Shown piece by piece: positions 36,601 through 43,099 of a stretch of 64,000 bases of DNA. The notes below the pieces were generated by a model. It saw only the letters and a list, made by a program, of their open reading frames with translations, made no database searches and was not told where the DNA came from. The first letter of the stretch is position 1; each line of letters opens with the position of its first letter. This stretch comes from Centropus unirufus (taxonomy: Eukaryota; Chordata; Aves; Cuculiformes; Centropidae): positions 954,671-1,018,670 of the forward strand of contig VYZI01000041.1 of NCBI GenBank assembly GCA_013397695.1. Reading direction: 5' to 3'. Position numbers and translations under genes: made by a program.

Positions 36601-37562
36601 CTTTCAAACTGTGTTCAATTAAAAAAAAAAACAGCAATACTTGAATACTGTTTTTTTATACTGAGATTCTCCCACTTTCTTTGTGAAAATCCCTCACAGC
36701 ATCCGATTAGAGGCATCCAATTACCAAAGCAATGCAAGTGAATGTATAGGCATATACCCGTGGCATACCTGAAGATTACGTTTGCTTTTCCGGATGTTGT
36801 GTTGCAGCAAAAAGTTGTTTTCTATCAAGAATCTACTAAATTGATCATCAAGCTGTGACAGCAGGTCATGGAATAACACCGTCGCAAAAGACACGTTGTT
36901 AGCTGCATGTTCCCTAGAAAAATTTAAGGCGTGCTTGGGTTAAATATGCTTTCGATACAGCATTCAAGAAATGCATGCATGAGTACTTTGTTTTTAATCC
37001 CCAGCTCCAGTTGTAGCATATGAAATCAGTAAGAATTCCTTTCAAACATAAGTCACTTTTGTTCTCTCAGCTTTGACTTTCCTTGAAACAGAAATTATCC
37101 GTATTGTTCTTGACACATTCTGTACAACCTCATTTACTCATTCCACGCACACCAAGAAGCTACAAGTGAACCTCATGCATGTGCTTTTCACACCACTCTG
37201 CCCGGACTCTGATGGAGAGTTTTCTTTTTGAAAGAGTTCAAAATCTTCACAGAGTAAGGGACCGAGCTGCCGAGGTAGTAACTGTGGTCTTAAAACAGCC
37301 TTCAGTACAGACCAGCTGAAGGGAATATGGAACAGCATGCTTGTTGCTCTAAGCATCAGACCCCTCAAAGTCCTGAAGAGCGGCAGGAACACAGGCTACA
37401 GCACCCACACGGCTCCCAAAGTAGCTATACTTACCAATCCTGGTTTTCCAGCCACTGTGCAAGGTACTGCCTGATTTCCATAGGAAAGCTGTCATCGTAT
37501 AGCTGATGAACTTGCTCCAAAAACTTGGAATCAAGTTGCTGTAGCTGATACCACTGAGCCAT
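15637..37562 (-). CDS. STAT1: Signal transducer and activator of transcription 1 (whole coding region, spliced)
   Basis: STAT1 is the latent cytoplasmic transcription factor of interferon signalling. JAKs phosphorylate it, it dimerises through its SH2 domain, and it binds GAS sites (or ISREs with STAT2 and IRF9). Twenty-two exons join with matching phases from ATG at 37560-37562 to a phase-0 end at 16098, giving 748 codons; a tentative last exon adds five (human alpha form: 750 residues). Domains in order: N-terminal domain about 1-125, coiled coil about 136-317, DNA-binding about 317-488, linker to about 577, SH2 about 580-690, transactivation tail. Key residues seen: SH2 arginine in TFLLRFSES (Arg606), phosphotyrosine in GYIKTEL (Tyr703, human 701), serine in LPMSPEEF (Ser729, human 727), and the LKEQK part of the nuclear-import region. 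Coordinates span introns; exons are listed separately. Confidence 0.97.
16098..16200 (-). CDS. STAT1: STAT1 coding exon 22 (transactivation domain, Ser727 equivalent)
   Basis: Residues 714-748, including HPSRLQ and [15 protein letters not shown], with the phosphoserine in the PMSP motif. The acceptor is tctattag. The donor gtgggt leaves phase 0; a second GT 4 nt further (gtatta) would shift the phase. Without splicing the frame stays open for about 30 more codons. Confidence 0.9.
16627..16629 (-). other. STAT1: STAT1-beta stop codon inside the exon 21 donor
   Basis: If the intron after exon 21 is not spliced, the reading frame goes SEV then TAA, where TAA is part of the donor GTAAGT. The product is 714 residues without the Ser727 segment, equivalent to human STAT1-beta (712). 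The human gene makes its beta form at the same point. Confidence 0.85.
16631..16706 (-). CDS. STAT1: STAT1 coding exon 21 (phosphotyrosine exon)
   Basis: 76 nt, residues 689-714, with [19 protein letters not shown]. The tyrosine in GYIKTEL corresponds to human Tyr701, phosphorylated by JAKs and bound by the partner SH2 domain. The acceptor is ctccttgaag and the donor is gtaagt. Confidence 0.97.
17331..17516 (-). CDS. STAT1: STAT1 coding exon 20 (end of SH2 domain)
   Basis: 186 nt, residues 627-689, from [15 protein letters not shown] to [10 protein letters not shown]. The junction reads QN-EP, two residues shorter than the human QNGGEP. The acceptor is gtctgcag and the donor is gtgagt. Confidence 0.97.
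18763..18902 (-). CDS. STAT1: STAT1 coding exon 19 (SH2 core)
   Basis: 140 nt, residues 580-627, including [15 protein letters not shown] and [18 protein letters not shown]. The arginine in LLRFSES is the phosphotyrosine-binding residue of the SH2 domain (human Arg602). The donor is gtaagt and the acceptor is cattccag. Confidence 0.97.
19255..19724 (+). mobile_element. CR1 LINE, 5'-truncated 3' end
   Basis: About 470 bp in plus orientation, antisense to STAT1, in the intron between coding exons 18 and 19. It shows CR1 3' landmarks in order: ggacctggaacgtgtccag, agggagctggggttgtttag, ggctgaggggagaccttatc, ctcagaggtgttttccaacc, and the tail gtgattctatgattct. Only the last part of the element is present, with no reverse transcriptase coding. 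Confidence 0.93.
21317..21411 (-). CDS. STAT1: STAT1 coding exon 18 (linker to SH2)
   Basis: 95 nt, residues 549-580, reading [20 protein letters not shown] and ending in LLCLWNDG. Same length as the paralogous STAT4 exon. The acceptor is aatttcag and the donor is gtaaga. Confidence 0.97.
22564..22619 (-). CDS. STAT1: STAT1 coding exon 17 (linker domain)
   Basis: 56 nt, residues 530-548, reading [18 protein letters not shown] after a split glycine. The WTRFCK motif is conserved, while the preceding loop differs from the mammalian sequence. The acceptor is ctgttcag and the donor is gtgtga. Confidence 0.95.
23870..23895. repeat. Perfect 11-bp hairpin beside a T-run
   Basis: ttaagtgccct (23870-23880) and agggcacttaa (23885-23895) pair exactly around a 4-nt loop, next to a run of about 19 T. 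It lies in the intron between STAT1 coding exons 16 and 17. No function is evident. Confidence 0.7.
24475..24610 (-). CDS. STAT1: STAT1 coding exon 16 (linker domain)
   Basis: 136 nt, residues 485-530, from [20 protein letters not shown] to MLGEKLLG. Identical in length to the STAT4 counterpart. The acceptor is cattctag and the donor is gtatgg. Confidence 0.97.
25150..25248 (-). CDS. STAT1: STAT1 coding exon 15 (end of DNA-binding domain)
   Basis: 99 nt, residues 452-484, with [20 protein letters not shown] and [12 protein letters not shown]. The [10 protein letters not shown] core lies at the DNA-facing part of the domain. The acceptor is ccctttcag and the donor is gtatct. Confidence 0.97.
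25758..25841 (-). CDS. STAT1: STAT1 coding exon 14 (DNA-binding domain)
   Basis: 84 nt, residues 424-451, [20 protein letters not shown] then PGLVIDLE. Phase 0 at both ends. The acceptor is tctctgaag and the donor is gtatgt. Confidence 0.97.
26298..26339 (-). CDS. STAT1: STAT1 coding exon 13 (nuclear-import segment)
   Basis: 42 nt, residues 410-423, [14 protein letters not shown]. The lysines correspond to human Lys410 and Lys413, part of the conditional nuclear-localisation surface recognised by importin alpha-5. Phase 0 at both ends. The donor is gtaagc. Confidence 0.96.
27233..27326 (-). CDS. STAT1: STAT1 coding exon 12 (DNA-binding domain)
   Basis: 94 nt, residues 378-409, [20 protein letters not shown] followed by [12 protein letters not shown] chose the acceptor tgtgaag over a second AG 6 nt downstream because it keeps the conserved FR residues and matches the 94-nt STAT4 exon. 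The donor is gtaggg. Confidence 0.94.
27411..27440 (-). CDS. STAT1: STAT1 coding exon 11 (30-nt microexon)
   Basis: Residues 368-378, DVNEKNSVK plus split codons on each side. Needed to keep frame between exons 10 and 12, and placed by match to the human DVNERNTVKG segment. The acceptor follows eight T and tgacag; the donor is gtgagt. Confidence 0.95.
28273..28332 (-). CDS. STAT1: STAT1 coding exon 10 (DNA-binding domain)
   Basis: 60 nt, residues 348-368, [20 protein letters not shown]. Same length as its STAT4 partner. The acceptor is ctttccag and the donor is gtacgt. Confidence 0.97.
28839..28931 (-). CDS. STAT1: STAT1 coding exon 9 (start of DNA-binding domain)
   Basis: 93 nt, residues 317-348, [20 protein letters not shown] and [11 protein letters not shown]. 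The [15 protein letters not shown] block is nearly invariant across STATs. The acceptor is ttccatag and the donor is gtatgt. Confidence 0.97.
30235..30393 (-). CDS. STAT1: STAT1 coding exon 8 (coiled coil)
   Basis: 159 nt, residues 264-317, [20 protein letters not shown] then [16 protein letters not shown] and LFKQLIQ. Forms the last helices of the four-helix coiled-coil domain. The donor is gtattg. Confidence 0.97.
30664..30815 (-). CDS. STAT1: STAT1 coding exon 7 (coiled coil)
   Basis: 152 nt, residues 214-264, beginning [20 protein letters not shown] and ending in [17 protein letters not shown]. Same length as the STAT4 partner. The acceptor is ctctatag and the donor is gtaagt. Confidence 0.97.
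31411..31502 (-). CDS. STAT1: STAT1 coding exon 6 (coiled coil)
   Basis: 92 nt, residues 183-213, [20 protein letters not shown] then [11 protein letters not shown]. The segment before LKKMFL is poorly conserved with mammals, while the end is. The acceptor is ctttacag and the donor is gtagca. Confidence 0.95.
32632..32710 (-). CDS. STAT1: STAT1 coding exon 5 (coiled coil)
   Basis: 79 nt, residues 157-183, [20 protein letters not shown] then KTLQNR. Matches the human LEDLQDEYDFKCKTLQNRE segment. The acceptor is ctttatag and the donor is gtgagt. Confidence 0.96.
33446..33541 (-). CDS. STAT1: STAT1 coding exon 4 (start of coiled coil)
   Basis: 96 nt, residues 125-156, [20 protein letters not shown] then [12 protein letters not shown]. 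Contains the conserved LDKQKELD. The acceptor is ctccgtcag and the donor is gtaagt. Confidence 0.95.
35411..35509 (-). CDS. STAT1: STAT1 coding exon 3 (end of N-terminal domain)
   Basis: 99 nt, residues 92-124, [20 protein letters not shown] then [13 protein letters not shown]. Phase 0 at both ends. The donor is gtaact. Confidence 0.97.
36229..36250. repeat. (GGAGA)n simple repeat
   Basis: Four tandem copies of a pentamer, in the intron between STAT1 coding exons 2 and 3. Confidence 0.75.
36769..36913 (-). CDS. STAT1: STAT1 coding exon 2 (N-terminal domain)
   Basis: 145 nt, residues 43-91, [20 protein letters not shown] and [20 protein letters not shown], ending RKSKRNLQ. This N-terminal domain mediates dimer-dimer contacts on tandem DNA sites. 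The acceptor is ttctag and the donor is gtatgc. Confidence 0.97.
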
Positions 37563-37563
37563 C
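37435..37563 (-). CDS. STAT1: STAT1 coding exon 1 with initiator ATG
   Basis: Begins one base before ATG (37562-37560) at a ctctcag acceptor, so the 5' UTR is in at least one upstream exon. Residues 1-43, [20 protein letters not shown] and [28 protein letters not shown] is the conserved STAT1 N-terminus, which fixes the start. The base after ATG is G, favourable for initiation. The donor is gtaagt. Confidence 0.97.
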
Positions 37564-39192
37564 CTGAGAGGGGGAAATCCCGATGTAAATGTTTAAGCAG
37601 TATTTTGACTGAACTGGTGAAAAGTAACTCAAAGTTCTCACGAAAAATGGCAAAATTGGAGGAGTAGGAAAGAACAGTTGCCAGCAAACAGAGCTATTTT
37701 ATTTTCAACTGTAATGGTTTCAGAAAGCTAATAATTATAACTGAATACTACTTCGTCTGCGCTTGATTTAATTAAAAAAAAAAAAAATTGCAAATTCAGT
37801 CAAGGCACAATTTCATTAAAGTAACCCAAAGCTAAATCACTCTTCCTTATGAAAACTTGGATATTTTTTTCCTTTAAATCCCTTTTTACAGCACTTAGAG
37901 TACAGGTAGTATTACTGCTCTCTTTCCATATGGGAATGAGGACCTCTGTGTTTGATACCTGTACTCTGCAGGGCTGAGGTGCTGCACATGGAGTTTCACC
38001 TTTTGTTGGTGGTGATGCACTCCCCATCACCCAGAGGTGAAAAAAGTGTGAATAGAAAAAATCCAATAAATCTCTAGGGACCCATTTTTAGGTGCTATTT
38101 GTGTCCTCACTTACCTGTTCTGAGAATGGTCTACATGTTGGGTCTCTTCAATATATCAGAGAATTATCTTCCAGGAGAAATATCAGAGAGCTATTTTTTG
38201 TACTCTATGCTTTTGTTCACACAGTCAAATTCCTGGGCTAAATTAAGTCATGTCAGTGAACCAGTATGACTGGGAGATGCCTGCAGCACGGTAACACTTC
38301 CATACAGCCACTCCGTCAGGTTCTGATGCATGGTCTCCCGCTGCAGACCTCTTACTGCCTCACTGGGCTGTGAATTAGCATTTTGCAGTGGAAACGGCAC
38401 GCAAAGATATGTCAAAAGATAAACTGATGCCATAAAGATATGCCCAGGCTGAGAATATGAGTGGTGGGACGCGAGTCCCGTGCACCTGCAGCTTTTACAA
38501 AAGGGGGACGGGACCTGGCAAGGACAGGGAGGCACCAGGGAGGACTGTCCGTTAGCCAAACCCTCTGGAGTTTGCGTGCCAGCTCCCTGCGCTCCCGAGC
38601 GGCATTCAGGAGGAGCGAGCAGGACCTCACGCCGGTGTTCTGTTTAGAGCGGGGGCTTTGAGGGTTTTGCAGCGCGGGGCGGGCAGGAAGCGGCCCCGAG
38701 CGCGGCGCCACAGCAGAGTTAAACGCGACCCGGGCGGGCAGAGCTGGAAGCGACAGCTCAATGCGGGAAAGGCGCCCGCGTTCCTCCCTGGTGCCCAAAC
38801 GATGAGCTACCCCCACCTCCCCGCATCGCGGCCGGCCTGGGGAAGGACTGGGGAGCAGCGCCCGGACCACCCCAAGGGGCGGCCACGGCGCGCGAGGATA
38901 CGGCAAAGCCGAGCCCTGGGGCTGCAAGTGGAGAAGCGCGGGCGCCTTTCCGTGGGCATCAGCGGCGCTGGCACCGGGCCGAGCCGCCCGTCCTGCCCCG
39001 GGCAGGGGCTGCCTGGGAGCGCCTGGCCGCGCCGCTGCCCCCGGAGCGGCTCTCCGCAGCTCGGGCTCGCCCCCGGCTGCACGCCAGCCGCGCGTAACCC
39101 CATCACCTCCATCCCCCGTGCCCGTCCCGGGATGCGGCAGGGAAGCAAAGAGGAGCAGTCCCGGCCCCTCACGCCCGCACTCACTCACTCAC

Positions 39193-39400
39193 TCAGGGGC
39201 CGCCGCTGCGCTCCGGCCGCGTCGCCGCTCGCTCGCACCACGCGATCCCCGGGGCGAGGGGCAAGGGGCCGGCCGCGGGGCCAATCGGAGCCCGACTCCC
39301 CGCCCCCTCGGCCAATGGGCGCGCGGCCTCGCCGGGATGCCCCGCCCACAGGCTGCGGGGTGTTCCGGGCGCTGCGCTCCCTCCCGCCGCCGCGGGTTGC
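39193..39400 (-). other. STAT1: Candidate STAT1 non-coding first exon (3' end at 39193)
   Basis: Coding exon 1 starts at a splice acceptor, so a non-coding exon must lie upstream. In the CpG island a minus-strand GTGAGT donor occurs at 39192, within a (GTGA)n run that repeats the donor every 4 nt. The 5' boundary is arbitrary; no start site can be read from the sequence. Confidence 0.35.
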
Positions 39401-39602
39401 CGTTCTGACCCCTGCCCTTTTATCTGCGGGGGGGCCGTTCCCTTCTCTCCTCCTAAACCAGCTGCTTCTCCCCTTCTCCTCTCGGGCAGTGCTCCGGGAG
39501 ATTTTCCAAGCGGTCAGCCCGACAGTGCTTGCGCTATCCGGAGCGGCCGCCTCCGGGTTTGGGGAGAGGCAGGGGGGAGAGCCGCGGCAGGAACAGCCGC
39601 AC

Positions 39603-39608
39603 CACGTG
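39603..39608. promoter_or_regulatory. CACGTG E-box in STAT1 promoter
   Basis: Palindromic CACGTG within ccacgtgac, the USF/MYC/TFE-type E-box. It is 3 nt from the GAS motif. Confidence 0.5.
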
Positions 39609-39610
39609 AC

Positions 39611-39619
39611 TTCGGGGAA
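39611..39619. promoter_or_regulatory. GAS-type STAT-binding palindrome
   Basis: TTCGGGGAA matches the TTCNNNGAA consensus bound by STAT1 homodimers. Its position in the STAT1 CpG-island promoter suggests autoregulation; this is inference. Confidence 0.5.
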
Positions 39620-39659
39620 AGGCGGTGGGGAGCAGGAAAGGGGCGGCGGCGGGGAAGGC

Positions 39660-39670
39660 GAAAGCGAAAG
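39660..39670. promoter_or_regulatory. IRF element / ISRE-like site
   Basis: GAAAGCGAAAG has the two GAAA half-sites spaced by two bases expected for IRF binding. Read on the minus strand it gives CTTTCGCTTTC, similar to the TTTCGCTTTC motif I recall near the human STAT1 start. Confidence 0.6.
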
Positions 39671-39760
39671 CGGCGCGGCCGGGCCCCGCCCCCCGGGCCC
39701 GGAGGAGCAGAGCCGGGGCGGCCGTGGCTCAGCGCCCGTGGGAAACGCCGGGAAATAAAC

Positions 39761-41600
39761 TCTGAGAGTCGTTCTGGGGTTTTAGAAAGCGAGCGCCCTT
39801 TGTGAGGCCTGGGCGATGTGAGGGAGCGATCTCCACCAGACGTGTGCAGCGAGACAGGAGCTGGAGGCAGAATGTATGTCCCGCTTATGGATTAGTATTC
39901 CCAGAAATGTCATGCATATCCTATGACTTTCCAAGGACTCATTTTAATGTTGTTATGAACTTCGCCACAGCCAAAACTCTTGCTAATCTGGAGCTGGCCC
40001 CAGCTCTCTGCTTGACCTTCCCTTTGGCACAGGGAGGGCACGACAGGAGAGAAGGCTGCTCAGCCCAGGTCACAGGGAACACAAGGCAGAAGAGTGCCCG
40101 GAAAAACACGATTTGCAAATAACCTGCTCTAAAACCCCATGATGCCCGAGGGACATTCTGTCTGACTTTCAGAAATTACAGTTACTTGGATGAGCATAAC
40201 TCCACTGTAGCTTTAATCAAAATACCCCGCTTTTTGTCACCATCGCTGCTCTTTGTCTCAAGGCTTGTGAGCGCGCTGCAGCCCCAGCGGCCGGTGTCAC
40301 CTTGTGAGCTGTAGCCCAGAGCTCCTCCAAAGGCTCCAGAGCTTCAGGGGTGCTCATAAACAGCAGCTGCCCGGGCGTTTTAACCATTCCTGGCATTCTC
40401 GCTGTTGAGAATTTTTTCCCACTGAACATCCTTGGATGAAGCGTTTTCATTTCCTTTCATCTCGTGTTTCTTTCTGTGGGTTTATTTGCTAGGACAGTTC
40501 CTGCTGCTTGGACACGCACAGTCTTGTTTGTCCTTGTCTTGTGTGCAGTCAACAGGGGCCAGAAGAATTAAAGTTCAGGCTTTGGTGCAGGACTCCAGGA
40601 TACCCGGATCCTTTCCCGTAACCTTTGTATTCCACTCTCGCTTCAGCTGGAGGAGACCAGACTCAGTGGAATAAACAAGTACATGGAAGGGCTGTTTGGT
40701 AAATTTTATGGCCCAAAATGCTACTTTGTAGTGACTATGATCATAGCTATTAATAACAGCTATTGAGCTATAGTAGAAGTTAACGGACAATTTCAAAATT
40801 TTTTTTAAATAAAATTATTTCAGCTATGTGTCAAGGCACAGAAGGCAGAACAATTACACATTTGACACCACCCCCACCCCCAAGCACAGTAAGTAAAAGT
40901 ACTTAAAAGCAGATACATTTCGTTTCTTCTGGAAGTATCTGACACACCCCTTTCAGCATGTTTTTGTCTCCCCGCACCATTTTACTGGACACTCTTATTC
41001 TCCCCGATAGTGGCATGAAGACAAAATTCTCAGTTTTTTTTTTTATGGAAAGAAGCTTGGGTTGTATCCATTTGTCTTACAGAACATTACTTCAACGTTC
41101 CTTTAAAGCAGAAAACTGACGTCATATGCCTTTCAATGAAATGTTAAACCTACCCCTTGCAAAATCTGTTTTAAAGCAATAGTAGAAACTAATGGCAAAA
41201 CCTGATCACAACGCTGTTCAGTAGCATGAAGTACATTTTGTTCAATTCAAGAGAAGAGCGTCTTGACAAGTTGTATTGCATGAGAAGCACGAAGGAGGGG
41301 GAGAGGATTGATTCGTGTGCCATGCCTGACCCTTTTTTACAGTACTTCTCATGAGGTTCAGATGGTCAAAATAATAGGGTACCCCCATTTTGTTTGTATT
41401 AAGATTGTCAGAGCAGGTTGGAATGAAAAGCTAGGCAGTATTTGATACAATGTGAAACAAGGTTTGCTGCTTGAGAATCCTGTGTTACTGCTTGTAGTTC
41501 AGGCTTGAGATCAACATAAAGATGGTAAGACTGTATTTTTGTTGTTGCTTGGAAAAAATCCACATTAGTCCAAGTATTCAGGTTTAAGCCAAAATCCCTT
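39761..41600. other. Spacer between STAT4 3' end and STAT1 promoter
   Basis: About 1.8 kb of mostly AT-rich sequence. I recognise no exon or repeat family. A minus-strand AATAAA near 40486 could be an alternative STAT4 polyadenylation signal. Confidence 0.4.
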
Positions 41601-41606
41601 TTTATT
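41601..41606 (-). terminator. STAT4 polyadenylation signal candidate
   Basis: TTTATT on the plus strand is AATAAA on the minus strand, the first I found downstream of the STAT4 stop. Confidence 0.45.
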
Positions 41607-43072
41607 CATATTGATATAAATTACAGATGTTACCAAACTATATACAGAATTGCTCTTGTTCTGGAAAATTATTAATACATGATGCTTTCTGAGAGAAAAT
41701 TACTTACAATCTGCAGCTTGCTTTGAATCAGTCAGATTAATGAACAGAGACACGCTCATTTGTTTAAAACCTACTCCCATGTGTCACAAAACTATCTCAT
41801 CACTTTCCATTCACTTGCTTTCAACTAACATGGGTGAGATAGCGAGTAAGAAAGGAGAAATGAAAGTAAAATCCAGGTCTTAGTGATTCGGGGAGGTTAT
41901 GTGAATACACTGCAGACAAGAATTACATTTTTGTTGAGCCTGCATACAGGAAATGCAGGGCCTTTGGAATTGCCTGTTTGTTATACTGTTAACAAAGTTT
42001 TTAGGGATAATCTTGGAGGAAAAAAGCAACAAAACCAAACAACCCAAACCCAGTAGTAAACAACACCTAAAAAAAAAGGAAAAAAATTAAAAAGGCACTT
42101 ATAGAAAAACATTCATTCTGCTTAGTAAATGAGTCTGAGAGGCATATAGAATATTCTGTCATGTAGCACAAATGGCCCAGTGGTCAGAAAATGGTGCAGC
42201 TCTTCAGTAACTGTTTAAAAAACTGCTTCCCAGTTCACATTTACCAAATGGATAATATCCAAACTTGGTCAGATCAGGATTTTTCTATGTAGACTTTCTG
42301 CCAGTACTTCCTGCAGTGTCTGAGGGCTTCATGCACAGATTTACTTCTGGAACTATTCTGTGAGAGGGGTATGTTTTACTTACCCTCTCTGCCAGTGGCA
42401 AAAATGGAGACAACCTTTTTGATGCTACAAGTTCTGCATCTGTTTCCTTTCTGGAACTTTCTTCTCTTCCCAGCCTTGCCTGCCTTCCACAACTTCTGCT
42501 GTGGTGGCAGGTAAAGATCTATGCCGAAGGTAGTTCATCGTTGGAAAATAAGCAAATCCTCGACATCTATGGCTCATTTGAACTCAGAGGGATGAGAATC
42601 TTCACTTTAAAACATAAGCTAAACCATTCACATACAAGATAATGATTAAACAGAAACTTTTAAACATAATAAATCCTAATTTCCCCAAAACACAATCTTT
42701 AGTTATCTTTACATGCTGCTCTCAGAAGCAAAACATTTACTTATACTCTTTTTTTTACAGCAATTCTACGCATGATAATTCTGCAAGTAAAATTCATCCC
42801 TGCTGGACCCCACTGAGGTAAATCTCCAAGCCAGAAAGGATTTGGCCTTTTATCAGTGAGGACAACAATCCTGACTTGCAGGAGGCTATTTGTAATCCCT
42901 AGGGAGAAGAAGATTCCTAGTTTACATGGTATTGACAAAAGAAAGAGACCCAAGAATAACATTAGAATGGTTTCCAGGAAACGCTGATTTGCAAAGATGA
43001 TGAAAAAAAATTCACTGCAGCTTTAACCCATCCGGTGTTCAGACAGTTATGAACTTTTCCAGTATGTGAACT
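41601..43072 (-). other. STAT4: STAT4 3' UTR (extent inferred)
   Basis: About 1.5 kb from the STAT4 stop to the first minus-strand AATAAA. No other gene is seen in it. Confidence 0.45.
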
Positions 43073-43099
43073 TCAGTCAGTTGAGTAAGGAGAACTCAG
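43073..43099 (-). CDS. STAT4: STAT4 terminal coding mini-exon with stop
   Basis: 27 nt encoding LSSPYSTD then TGA, aligned with the human tail MKSPYSAE. A strong tract ttttccttcttttcttctag precedes it, and the previous exon ends in phase 0 as required. Confidence 0.85.
   Translation of the reverse strand: MSSPYSTD

Larger units (their letters stand above)
38590..39760. promoter_or_regulatory. STAT1: CpG island and STAT1 promoter region
   Basis: The sequence becomes abruptly GC-rich and dense in CG dinucleotides, unlike the AT-rich flanks. Features include two CCAAT motifs (39281 and 39312, plus-strand sense), GC boxes around 39685-39700, and an interferon-type cluster at 39603-39670. It lies 5' of STAT1 on the minus strand, where the non-coding first exon is expected. 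Long open frames here (for example 38658-39758) are by-products of high GC. Confidence 0.85.

Noticed and set aside
39496..39507. NF-kappaB-like gggagattttcc in the STAT1 promoter
   Set aside because: One mismatch and wrong spacing against the 10-bp consensus; too weak to list as a site.
38658..39758. Open frame of 366 codons on the plus strand, with overlapping long frames on the minus strand
   Set aside because: It lies in the CpG island where GC-rich sequence has few stop codons. The product is rich in Arg, Pro and Gly, has no recognisable domain, and frames overlap on both strands.
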